NCBI GenBank assembly: GCA_028698975.1
Contig: JAQVVK010000056.1
Coordinates: 1 to 11,647, forward strand
Direction: 5' to 3'
From: Victivallaceae bacterium
GTDB lineage: Bacteria > Verrucomicrobiota > Lentisphaeria > Victivallales > Victivallaceae
Length of the DNA: 11,647 nt
Positions 1 to 6,477 of the stretch are shown here, piece by piece. A program made the translations under genes and the position numbers. Under the pieces are notes generated by a model, which was given only the letters and a program-made list of their open reading frames with translations, was not told the DNA's origin and searched no databases. The first letter of the stretch is position 1. Each line of letters opens with the position of its first letter.

Positions 1-585
1 GGCGAGTGGGAAACGGTTGATATGCCCTCCACCGACAGCTCCAGCACGGATGGCAGCTCCCGTTATTTTGACGGCAAGCGCGCCGACCCGCAGCCGGTTT
101 TTGATGACGAGCCGGAAAATCTGGGTATTACCTTTAATATCACCCCGGTCGCCGATCCCGATCCCGACCGTCGCACTATTACTGCGATGATCGATTTCCC
201 GATCAAGACATTCTTTGACTGGATGATCTTCGATGCCCGTACCACCAAATCAGACGGTACGGTCGATGGCGAGTATTATAAGATGCCGATCTTCAATAAT
301 CGTAATATCAAGACCAACGTTTCGGTCTATGACGGTGAAACCGTGGTGCTGGGCGGTATTGTGATCGACAACGTCACCAACATCAACGACAAGATACCGG
401 TACTGGGCGATCTGCCGGTCGTGGGAAGACTTTTCCAGTCGAAATACACCGACTCGGACAAGCAGAATCTGCTGGTATTCCTTACGTTCCGCATGGTCAA
501 GCCGGACGGTTCGGCCTTGTTCCCGGACAGCATCCGTTCGAAGGGGTTGCCGGTGATGAGCCGCTCCTACGGCGTCCAGCCGTAA
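1..585 (+). CDS. Secretin (type II/IV-pilus-like), C-terminal part, 5' end outside window
   Basis: The frame is open from the first base, so this is the last 194 residues of a longer protein; the internal ATG at 22 is not a convincing start. Secretins form gated multimeric beta-barrel channels in the outer membrane for type II secretion, type IV pili or related machines. What is seen: a barrel segment with the strand FNITPVADPDPD, then a segment around VYDGETVVLGGI, then the secretin signature IPVLGDLPVVGRLF at about residues 132-145 of the visible part, followed by the hydrophobic strand LLVFLTFRMV. A roughly 30-residue acidic and serine-rich stretch precedes the first strand, which could be a loop. 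A strong terminator follows 25 bases after the stop, so the gene ends its transcription unit. Family assignment is firm; which secretion system it serves cannot be told from this fragment. Confidence 0.85.
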   Translation, partial: GEWETVDMPSTDSSSTDGSSRYFDGKRADPQPVFDDEPENLGITFNITPVADPDPDRRTITAMIDFPIKTFFDWMIFDARTTKSDGTVDGEYYKMPIFNNRNIKTNVSVYDGETVVLGGIVIDNVTNINDKIPVLGDLPVVGRLFQSKYTDSDKQNLLVFLTFRMVKPDGSALFPDSIRSKGLPVMSRSYGVQP

Positions 586-609
586 TCGACATAGTGTTAG
601 TCACAGTCA

Positions 610-643
610 CGGCGTCGGCAAAATTGCCGACGCCGTTTTTTTT
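610..643 (+). terminator. Rho-independent terminator after the secretin gene
   Basis: An 11-base perfect stem (610-620 paired with 625-635) encloses the four-base loop AAAT and is followed by eight T residues at 636-643. Stem sequence is GC-rich (CGGCGTCGGCA on the left arm after one shift). It lies 25 bases after the secretin stop and separates that unit from the downstream repair operon. Confidence 0.93.
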
Positions 644-774
644 ACGCCGTGCCGGATTGATGTTTTTAGTCGGTTGTGCAAACCATACGATTTAAATTTG
701 AAAAGTTGATTTAACGCGGTATGTTTACAGTAGTCGATTACGCAAAAATCAAGTGAAACCAGCCGGCCCCGGAG
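644..774 (+). other. Intergenic region upstream of the repair operon
   Basis: This stretch must hold the promoter of the polymerase operon, but I find no convincing pair of -35 and -10 boxes. A short imperfect dyad GGTTGTGCAAACC lies at 672-684 and could be an operator; it does not match the LexA boxes I know (CTG-N10-CAG, GAAC-N4-GTTC, GTTC-N7-GTTC). The bases GGAG at 771-774 touch the ATG directly, so they cannot act as its Shine-Dalgarno site. Confidence 0.4.
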
Positions 775-2280
775 ATGAGCGGAAATATTTACATCGCAAT
801 TGATCTTAAATCATTTTTTGCCTCGGTTGAATGTGTCGACCGGGGATTGAATCCGCTTGCCGTAAATCTTGTCGTCGCCGACGAAAGCCGCACGGAAAAA
901 ACGATCTGTCTTGCGGTATCGCCCTCCTTGAAAGCATACGGCATTCCCGGTCGCGCCAGATTGTTTGAAGTCATTCAAAAAGTGCGAGATGTAAACTGCG
1001 CACGTCGGCGATTGGCTCCGTACCACCGTTTTAAGGGCAGTTCATATCACGCCCCGGAACTCAAGGTCAATCCGTCACTTGAGCTTGATTATATTGTCGA
1101 GGTGCCGCGCATGGCCAGATATATGGAGGTGAGTTCTCAAATATACGGCGTCTATCTCAGGCATATCGCACCGGAACATATTCATGTTTACTCGATTGAC
1201 GAGGTGTTTATTGACGCAACCCCGTATCTCAAGCTCTATAATCTTACCGCCCGTGAATTGACGATGAAACTGATTCAGGAGGTGCTTCACACCACCGGCA
1301 TCACCGCGACGGCGGGCATTGGCACAAACCTTTATCTCTGCAAGATCGCCATGGATATTGTGGCGAAGCATATTCCGGCGGATCAAGACGGCGTGCGGAT
1401 CGCGGAAATCAATGAGGCCGACTATCGAAGGGAACTTTGGTCACACCGTCCGCTGACCGATTTTTGGCGCATCGGTCACGGGTATGCCGACAAATTGGAA
1501 TCGCACGGCATTTACACGATGGGCGATGTGGCCAGATTGTCCATACGAAACGAGGATTTGTTTTACCGTCTGTTTGGCATCAACGCCGAACTGCTTATCG
1601 ATCATGCGTGGGGTTGGGAACCGGTCGGCATCGCCGACATCAAGGCCTATAAACCCGACAGCAACAGCATCAGTATCGGGCAGGTGTTGCAGGAGCCTTA
1701 CGATTTTGCCAAGACCCGGCTTGTCGTTATGGAAATGACCGATCAGCTGGTGTTGGATTTGGTGGAAAAGCGTCTGGTGACCGATCAACTGGTGCTGACG
1801 GTCGGGTACGACACCGTATGTCTGGCCGATCCGCGGCAGCGGCAGCGTTATACCGGCGAAGTGACAACCGATCATTACGGCAGAGCTGTTCCCAAGGAGG
1901 CGCACGGGTCAAGCAATCTCGGGCGCCGGACCGCCTCCGCCAAGATCATTATCGCCGCCATGATGAAACTCTTTGACCGGATTGTCGATCCGCAGCTTAT
2001 GGCGCGCCGCATGTATGTGGTCGCCGGCCGGATTTCGGACGAAAGTTCGGCGGTCCCCCAAGATACGGTTTCCCAGCCTGATCTCTTTACCGATTACGAA
2101 GAACTTGCCCGCCTGGAAGCGGCTGAAAATGCCGAGCTGGAGAAAGAAAAACGTTTGCAGCGGGCAATACTCGACATCAAAAAGAAGCTGGGGCGAAACG
2201 CACTGCTTAAGGGGATGAATTTTTTGGACGGCGCAACCGCCAGAGAACGCAACAAGCAGGTTGGAGGCCACCGGAAATGA
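775..2280 (+). CDS. Y-family translesion DNA polymerase (UmuC/UvrX-like)
   Basis: A 501-residue error-prone DNA polymerase that copies past damaged bases. The palm carries the catalytic acidic residues D10 (in AIDLKSFFASVEC) and D142-E143 (in YSIDEVFID). Thumb and little-finger regions follow to about residue 420. QPDLF at 434-438 fits the beta-clamp-binding motif, which would tether it to the replisome. The C-terminal tail (NALLKGMNFLDGATARERNKQVGGHR) is typical of the subgroup common in Firmicutes, where it is usually paired with a YolD-like protein, as it is here through a 4-base ATGA overlap. The only in-frame start after the stop at 754 is ATG 775, yet the only GGAG abuts it with no spacing, so the start is odd or initiation is leaderless. 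SOS control is likely for the family but no LexA site is evident. Presence in a secretin-bearing genome suggests lateral transfer, which is an inference. Confidence 0.93.
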   Translation: MSGNIYIAIDLKSFFASVECVDRGLNPLAVNLVVADESRTEKTICLAVSPSLKAYGIPGRARLFEVIQKVRDVNCARRRLAPYHRFKGSSYHAPELKVNPSLELDYIVEVPRMARYMEVSSQIYGVYLRHIAPEHIHVYSIDEVFIDATPYLKLYNLTARELTMKLIQEVLHTTGITATAGIGTNLYLCKIAMDIVAKHIPADQDGVRIAEINEADYRRELWSHRPLTDFWRIGHGYADKLESHGIYTMGDVARLSIRNEDLFYRLFGINAELLIDHAWGWEPVGIADIKAYKPDSNSISIGQVLQEPYDFAKTRLVVMEMTDQLVLDLVEKRLVTDQLVLTVGYDTVCLADPRQRQRYTGEVTTDHYGRAVPKEAHGSSNLGRRTASAKIIIAAMMKLFDRIVDPQLMARRMYVVAGRISDESSAVPQDTVSQPDLFTDYEELARLEAAENAELEKEKRLQRAILDIKKKLGRNALLKGMNFLDGATARERNKQVGGHRK

Positions 2281-2705
2281 GTACCAACTACGATGACATC
2301 ATCAATCTGCCGCATCATGTGTCTTGCGACCGCCGGCATATGTCTATGCGCGACCGCGCCGCGCAGTTTTCCCCGTTTGCCGCGCTGGTCGGTTACGAGG
2401 CGGTCATTGAGGAGACCGGCCGCTCGACCAACCGGCGGCGCGAGCCGGATGCCCAGGAGCTGGCCGAGCTGAACCGGCGCATCGGATTTCTGGCGACAAA
2501 GCTGGCGGACAACCCGGCCGTTGAGATCGAGCATTTTGTCTGCGACGACCGCAAGGCAGGGGGCGCATATCGGGTAACGGCCGGCTCCGTCCGAACGATA
2601 TCCGCCGCGGCAAGAACCGTGACCATGTGTGACGGCGAAGTTATCCGCATGGAGAATATCACTGGAATTTCCGGCGGTATATTTGACGAAAATTTTGGAG
2701 ATTGA
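2277..2705 (+). CDS. YolD-like protein, partner of the Y-family polymerase
   Basis: A 142-residue protein. Its N-terminal block (LPHHVSCDRRHMS, then DRAAQFSPFAALVGYEAVIEE at about 11-46) is the hallmark of YolD-like proteins found next to UmuC/UvrX-type polymerases. The central segment is charged and helical. The C-terminal part (about 97-130, ending in DGEVIRMENITGI) looks like a small beta-rich fold as in other YolD proteins. Its role is not firmly known; by context it is thought to assist or control the polymerase, in the way that UmuD serves UmuC. ATG 2277 overlaps the polymerase stop by four bases, with GGAGG at 2263-2267 nine bases upstream, so translation is probably coupled. AlkD follows two bases after the stop. 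Confidence 0.87.
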   Translation: MSTNYDDIINLPHHVSCDRRHMSMRDRAAQFSPFAALVGYEAVIEETGRSTNRRREPDAQELAELNRRIGFLATKLADNPAVEIEHFVCDDRKAGGAYRVTAGSVRTISAAARTVTMCDGEVIRMENITGISGGIFDENFGD

Positions 2706-2707
2706 CG

Positions 2708-3472
2708 ATGAGCGGCGACACTCGTTTGGACTGGAAAAAAGATAACATGCGGCTGGCATTTCAGGCGGACAAAGTTTCCCCTTCCGACATTGTCCGGCAG
2801 ATGATTCAAGCCGGAAATATGGAAAAATCCGTCGGCATGCGCCGCTTCTTCAAAACCGGTCCCGGCCAGTACGGCGAGGGGGATCAATTCATCGGTCTTA
2901 CCACGCCGCAGGTGCGATGGTATGCCGCCGGATGCCGGCAACTTGGACTGGTGGAACTTGATGAACTGCTGCGCTCTTGTTATCACGAAGCGCGCGCCAT
3001 GGCGTTGGTGGTTTTGATCAGGCATTACGACCGCGGCGATGAAACGGCGCAAGAAGCGATATTCGATTTTTATCTCGGCCACACGAAATACATCAACAAC
3101 TGGGATTTGGTGGATATAAGCGCACCCAACATTGTCGGAGCGCACCTGCTTGACAATGATCGTTGTATCCTGCGCAAACTCGCCGCCGCCGATTCGCTTT
3201 GGGAGCAGCGTATCGCCGTGGTTTCCACCCTTGCGCTGATACGCCGCGGCGAATTCACCGACACTCTGCAACTGGTCGAAACTCTCCTTGACCACCCGCA
3301 CGACCTGATGCACAAGGCGTGCGGCTGGATGCTTCGCGAAGTAGGCAAACGGAATCGTGATATTCTCACGGCATTCCTTATGAAGCATAAATCTGCCATG
3401 CCGCGCACCATGCTGCGCTATGCTATTGAACACTACCCGGAAGTTCAGCGAAAAGCGTTTCTGGCCAAGTAA
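2708..3472 (+). CDS. alkD: AlkD-type DNA alkylation repair glycosylase
   Basis: A 254-residue protein of the AlkD family, which is built of HEAT-like helical repeats. These enzymes remove bulky or positively charged alkylated purines (3-methyladenine, 7-methylguanine) without flipping the base. The family motif NNWDLVD is present at about 131-136. W132, D136 and W207 (in GWMLREVGK) line up with the tryptophans and the key aspartate of Bacillus cereus AlkD (W109, D113, W187), with nearly the same spacing. Length fits the family with about 20 extra N-terminal residues. ATG 2708 is chosen because GGAG at 2697-2700 sits seven bases upstream; a TTG at 2702 is in frame but lacks such a site. It follows YolD by two bases, so alkylation repair and translesion synthesis are likely made from one message. 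Confidence 0.9.
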   Translation: MSGDTRLDWKKDNMRLAFQADKVSPSDIVRQMIQAGNMEKSVGMRRFFKTGPGQYGEGDQFIGLTTPQVRWYAAGCRQLGLVELDELLRSCYHEARAMALVVLIRHYDRGDETAQEAIFDFYLGHTKYINNWDLVDISAPNIVGAHLLDNDRCILRKLAAADSLWEQRIAVVSTLALIRRGEFTDTLQLVETLLDHPHDLMHKACGWMLREVGKRNRDILTAFLMKHKSAMPRTMLRYAIEHYPEVQRKAFLAK

Positions 3473-3742
3473 CCGCCTCCATTTCACCGCGACTCCGGTG
3501 TCGGCGGCTCGATAAAACACCAATACCAATCAAAAATTTTCGCAATTTTTGTTGCATTTTCAACGTTGACACAACACAAGCCCTGAACCCGCCTCAACGC
3601 CGGTTTTTTTGCGCCCGTCTAACGAAAATATATTTTTGCTCTCACCGAAAGCTAACAGACACCATGTATCTTGTAGGGTAGTAAATGTTTAACCGGCGTT
3701 TTGCAAAAAGCGAAACGCATCAACCCAACAGGAGTGTGGAAA
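3473..3742 (+). other. Intergenic region between alkD and the secretin-like pair
   Basis: This 270-base stretch holds no plausible gene. It contains a hairpin without a T run (3487-3507), an A/T-rich 8-base-pair stem bounded by C-G (3531-3538 with 3544-3551), a hairpin with seven T residues (3586-3610, listed separately), and a perfect 10-base inverted repeat AACGCCGGTT at 3596-3605 and AACCGGCGTT at 3691-3700, spaced by 85 bases. The promoter of the next gene should be here. A TTGACA lies at 3566-3571 but has no good -10 box at the right distance, and AT-rich sequence at 3627-3640 may contribute. Confidence 0.5.
3586..3610 (+). terminator. Candidate intrinsic terminator of the repair operon
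   Basis: AACC at 3586-3589 pairs with GGTT at 3602-3605, and CG at 3590-3591 pairs with CG at 3598-3599, leaving a two-base bulge and a six-base loop. Seven T residues at 3604-3610 overlap the foot of the stem. The stem is short and bulged, so this is only a candidate; the A/T-rich hairpin at 3531-3551 is the alternative. Confidence 0.35.
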
Positions 3743-5155
3743 GTGAAAAAAGCCAAAGCATGTTATGTGGCAATGCTGGCCGCCGCCGCCGTTTCCGGGT
3801 TCGGTCAAGGTACGCTTGAACCGATAAATACCGAACTCGGCAAAGTTCAGAAAATTCGCTTTGTCGAAGATGACGCCCAAAACTACATGGTGTCGAAGAT
3901 TTATCAGCTCCAACACCAGAAAGCCAACGATCTTGTGCCGTTTCTGCTCGGCGCGATCAAGCGTTATGCCAAGAACGGCTCCGCCGACCGTATCAACTAC
4001 AAGGCCGGCGACAAACAGTTTGTCGCGGTGAGCTGCCCGGCTCCACTGATGCCGTACATCGACGATATGATCGCCAAACTCGACCGCGCCGGCGTCAAAG
4101 GGAGCGACGGCAGCGGAATTGACGGCACCGGGATTATCCGCAGCGTTTACACCCCGCACTACCGCACCGGTGAAACCATGGTCAACGTGATGGTCAAAGC
4201 CGGCATACCGTCCAACGCTACCGAGGGGGCAAATCAGGATGCGGTTGTGGCTCTCGACGCGGCTACCGGCATGATTTACTGGAAAGACTCCGTCAACAAA
4301 GACAAGGATATGCAAAAGTATCTGGCATGGCTGGATCGGCCGGTGCCGCAATGCATCGTTTCCATGCAGATTTATGAAGTCCGGGAAAGCGACCTACTGG
4401 ATATTGGGATTGATTATCTGGCGTGGAAAAACGGGCCGGGACTGAATCTGTTTGACGCCGGCGCGACTTTTCTGGAGGGATCGGCTCTGGCGGAAGCGTT
4501 CGGACCGTACGGGTTCTTTATGTTCGCGCCGAGTTTCGATCTCTCCTTCCTGCGGCTGCTTCAGCAGAACGGCAAAGCCCGACTTGCCACCAGCGCGGAT
4601 CTGACTCTGATTTCCGGGCAGGAGGCTAACTTGACCTTTTCTCCAGATTATCAAAATCTGGTCAAGGACAAAGATTTCAAAAGCGCGGTGGTTGCCTCCG
4701 GCAACGACACTCTGACGCTGAAAATAACCGACCCGGTCATCTCGCTTTCCGGCGAGGCGGATGAGAGCGGCCGGCTTGCCTGCGATCAAGACGCATATGC
4801 CCGCCAGACCGCAATCGTCAACTTCGCGTACTCGCTCAATGTGAAAAACGTGATCGAGCGCAACAACCTCGGCGACGAACTGTACGACGAATCCATCAGT
4901 TCCAGCGCGATTTCATTGAAGAACGGCGGCGAGAAACTGCTCTCCCGCTGGACGCGCGAACAGGACGTCGAGCAGACCATCGGCGTACCGTTTCTCTGCG
5001 AACTGCCGGTATTGAAATATGTCTTCGGCACCACCACCCGCACCAAAGAGAAACACCTCTATTTTCTTACCGTCAAGACCGAGCTTGCGCACCCGGATGC
5101 GGACATTGCCGCGATTTCCGGCAAACTTGTTTCGGTGCGGGATCTGGTGAAATAG
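3743..5155 (+). CDS. Divergent secretin-like exported protein
   Basis: A 470-residue protein with a cleavable signal peptide at its N-terminus (KK, then a hydrophobic run rich in A and V to about residue 20). A domain resembling the secretin N1 ring follows at about 49-115 (IYQLQHQKANDLVPFLLG through IDDMIAKLD), then a second N-type region at about 131-200, then a secretin-barrel-like region from about 203 (CIVSMQIYEVRESD) to 447. The C-terminal signature is degenerate: GVPFLCELPVLKYVF at 414-428, with cysteine where the first glycine pair of typical secretins sits. It may be a true outer-membrane channel or a specialised companion. Start GTG 3743 is preferred over the upstream TTG at 3701 because GGAG (3731-3734) lies eight bases before it and the signal peptide begins there. 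The next secretin-like gene follows after 17 bases, so the two were probably an operon. Confidence 0.8.
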   Translation: MKKAKACYVAMLAAAAVSGFGQGTLEPINTELGKVQKIRFVEDDAQNYMVSKIYQLQHQKANDLVPFLLGAIKRYAKNGSADRINYKAGDKQFVAVSCPAPLMPYIDDMIAKLDRAGVKGSDGSGIDGTGIIRSVYTPHYRTGETMVNVMVKAGIPSNATEGANQDAVVALDAATGMIYWKDSVNKDKDMQKYLAWLDRPVPQCIVSMQIYEVRESDLLDIGIDYLAWKNGPGLNLFDAGATFLEGSALAEAFGPYGFFMFAPSFDLSFLRLLQQNGKARLATSADLTLISGQEANLTFSPDYQNLVKDKDFKSAVVASGNDTLTLKITDPVISLSGEADESGRLACDQDAYARQTAIVNFAYSLNVKNVIERNNLGDELYDESISSSAISLKNGGEKLLSRWTREQDVEQTIGVPFLCELPVLKYVFGTTTRTKEKHLYFLTVKTELAHPDADIAAISGKLVSVRDLVK

Positions 5156-5172
5156 AAAAATAAGGTAAAATC

Positions 5173-5856
5173 ATGAAAAGAAAAGCTATTCTCTCCGGGA
5201 TTATCGGGCTTACTTCACTGGCGGCCCTCGCCAACCAGCAGCCGACCGCCAACGACAACCCGACCTATGCTCCGACGGCGTTTCAGCCGCAGTTGCGCTT
5301 CAATATCAAAGACGGTACCGATACGGTTCACTTTGTGCGAGACACCAACGACCCGAAGATCATCACCCGGGTGTATATCCTGAAAAACGCCGACCCGTAT
5401 TCACTCCGCCCCTATCTGCGGGAGATGGTTCAGGCCGTCCGGGTCGACTACAACAACCCGGTCGGGCGGAGCAACACAAGTTACTTCAACACCTACAATA
5501 AGGACAACGCGGCTAAAACGGAAAAAATCTTTGTCCCGACCGGCATCGAATGTATTAAGTTTGCGGACGGCACCGGAGCTTTGATCGTTTCGGCCGAGGA
5601 TTACCGTTTTGCCGACAGCCGTAACGGAATGGGTATCGACACCTTGATCGCCATGCTTGACGTGCCCAAACTCATGAATTCATCCGGACAGCCGAAGTTC
5701 ATCTACTTTCCGAAAAACCGCCCGGCCAGGGAGTTGCAATCGATGGTCAAACTGGTCGGCGCCAATGTCTCCAACGACACGACCGAGCTGATCGGCGGCA
5801 AGGACAAGATCGAATTGGACAGCGAATTGAATTGTTTGTTTTTTAATACGTGGAAC
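5173..5856 (+). pseudogene. Secretin-like gene truncated by the CRISPR array
   Basis: The first 228 codons look like a normal exported protein: signal peptide MKRKAILSGIIGLTSLAALA with a likely cleavage after residue 20, an N-type secretin domain at about 64-165, and the start of a second one at about 176-226. The second domain stops just after the strand DSELNCLFFNT, where secretin N-domains normally carry on with a helix and another strand; the rest of that domain and the whole barrel are missing. Codon 229 begins exactly on the first base of the first CRISPR repeat. The frame then runs through repeats and spacers to a TGA at 6025-6027, adding foreign sequence such as VSNPLREEWD twice. A start with AAGG (5162-5165) seven bases upstream is intact, so a truncated product may still be made. 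A natural short protein ending near here is less likely, since no stop codon precedes the array. Confidence 0.8.
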
Positions 5857-6347
5857 GTTTCAAATCCACTACGGGAGGAATGGGACCGAGATAAAACAAA
5901 AAAACAAAAGCAGTTTTTCCGGGTTTCAAATCCACTACGGGAGGAATGGGACGATATTCGCCAACGTCTACATCGACGACCACAACGGTTTCAAATCCAC
6001 TACGGGAGGAATGGGACTGTTGCGTGAATTTGGCCTCACTCCGACCAGCCGATGTTTCAAATCCACTACGGGAGGAATGGGACTGTAGAGGCATGGGCTT
6101 GAGAACCCATGCTAAAAGGGTTTCAAATCCACTACGGGAGGAATGGGACTGAACCTTGCAGTAAACCTTGGGAAAGCGATTTGGAGTTTCAAATCCACTA
6201 CGGGAGGAATGGGACCAAAAAGGCGGTTGCTGGATTGGTTGGCCGGGTAAAGTTTCAAATCCACTACGGGAGGAATGGGACCATAGGCCGCCGCAGGGCT
6301 GTTCACTGGCACAAATAGTTTCAAATCCACTACGGGAGGAATGGGAC
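5857..6347 (-). CRISPR. CRISPR array, 8 repeats and 7 spacers
   Basis: Eight identical 30-base repeats lie at 5857-5886, 5923-5952, 5988-6017, 6054-6083, 6120-6149, 6186-6215, 6252-6281 and 6318-6347. On the + strand each begins GTTTCAAATCC and ends GGAATGGGAC. Spacers are 36 bases except the second, which is 35. The crRNA strand is taken as the - strand for three reasons: on it the repeat ends in ATTTGAAAC, close to the ATTGAAAC tag of type I-B and I-A repeats; the AT-rich leader lies on the right, next to cas2; and the cas operon also reads leftward. The oldest spacer is then at 5887-5922 and the newest at 6282-6317. The repeat has only a weak internal stem (GTGG against CCAT-like bases), as is common in I-B. 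No repeat decay is seen at the trailer end. Confidence 0.97.
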
Positions 6348-6477
6348 GGTTCTATCTATAATATAACATCTTATCGCTTTAAGTTCAACATCAAGATTAT
6401 TCAATTGTCAATCAACTTGTTTTGTAGAAGGATTTTCTGTCGGAATTATGTCGTGCAATCTGTTAATGATTAAGGTA
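6348..6477 (-). promoter_or_regulatory. CRISPR leader
   Basis: A 130-base AT-rich, non-coding stretch between the cas2 stop and the first repeat in transcription order. Position, composition and the promoter inside it are those of a leader, where Cas1-Cas2 insert new spacers. It includes a TCAAT-TG-TCAAT direct repeat at 6401-6412 that could be part of an integration signal; that reading is a guess. Confidence 0.75.
6360..6388 (-). promoter_or_regulatory. Predicted promoter of the pre-crRNA
   Basis: On the - strand, TTGAAC (6388-6383) and TATATT (6365-6360) are separated by 17 bases, close to the sigma-70 consensus. Transcription would start near 6352, a few bases before the first repeat at 6347. 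A TTGACA upstream at about 6411-6406 has no good -10 box and seems less likely. Confidence 0.55.

Noticed and set aside
644..774. A LexA (SOS) box upstream of the polymerase
   Set aside because: No match to the LexA consensus forms I know; the GGTTGTGCAAACC dyad differs from all of them.
2393..3529. A 378-residue open frame on the - strand
   Set aside because: It is antisense to YolD and AlkD, which both have clear family motifs and ribosome sites; this frame shows no recognisable domain.
3689..4351. A 220-residue open frame on the - strand
   Set aside because: It is antisense to the signal-peptide-bearing secretin-like gene and is a product of its codon use.
5840..5860. Transposon ends or target-site duplication at the junction of the array and the secretin-like gene
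   Set aside because: No inverted terminal repeat or transposase is visible, and the far boundary is outside the window, so a duplication cannot be judged.
6091..6112. A tRNA anticodon-arm-like hairpin in spacer 4
   Set aside because: The loop has eight bases, not seven, and no other tRNA arms can be present in a 36-base spacer. Kept only as a hairpin.
5857..6473. Open frames that cross the array and give repeated peptides such as VSNPLREEWD or FQIHYGRNGT
   Set aside because: Repeat plus spacer is usually 66 bases, a multiple of three, so frames persist by arithmetic. The recurring peptide is the CRISPR repeat in translation, not a repeat protein.
6348..6477. A small gene or tracrRNA in the region between array and cas2
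   Set aside because: No coding frame with a ribosome site and no anti-repeat matching the CRISPR repeat; the sequence fits a leader.
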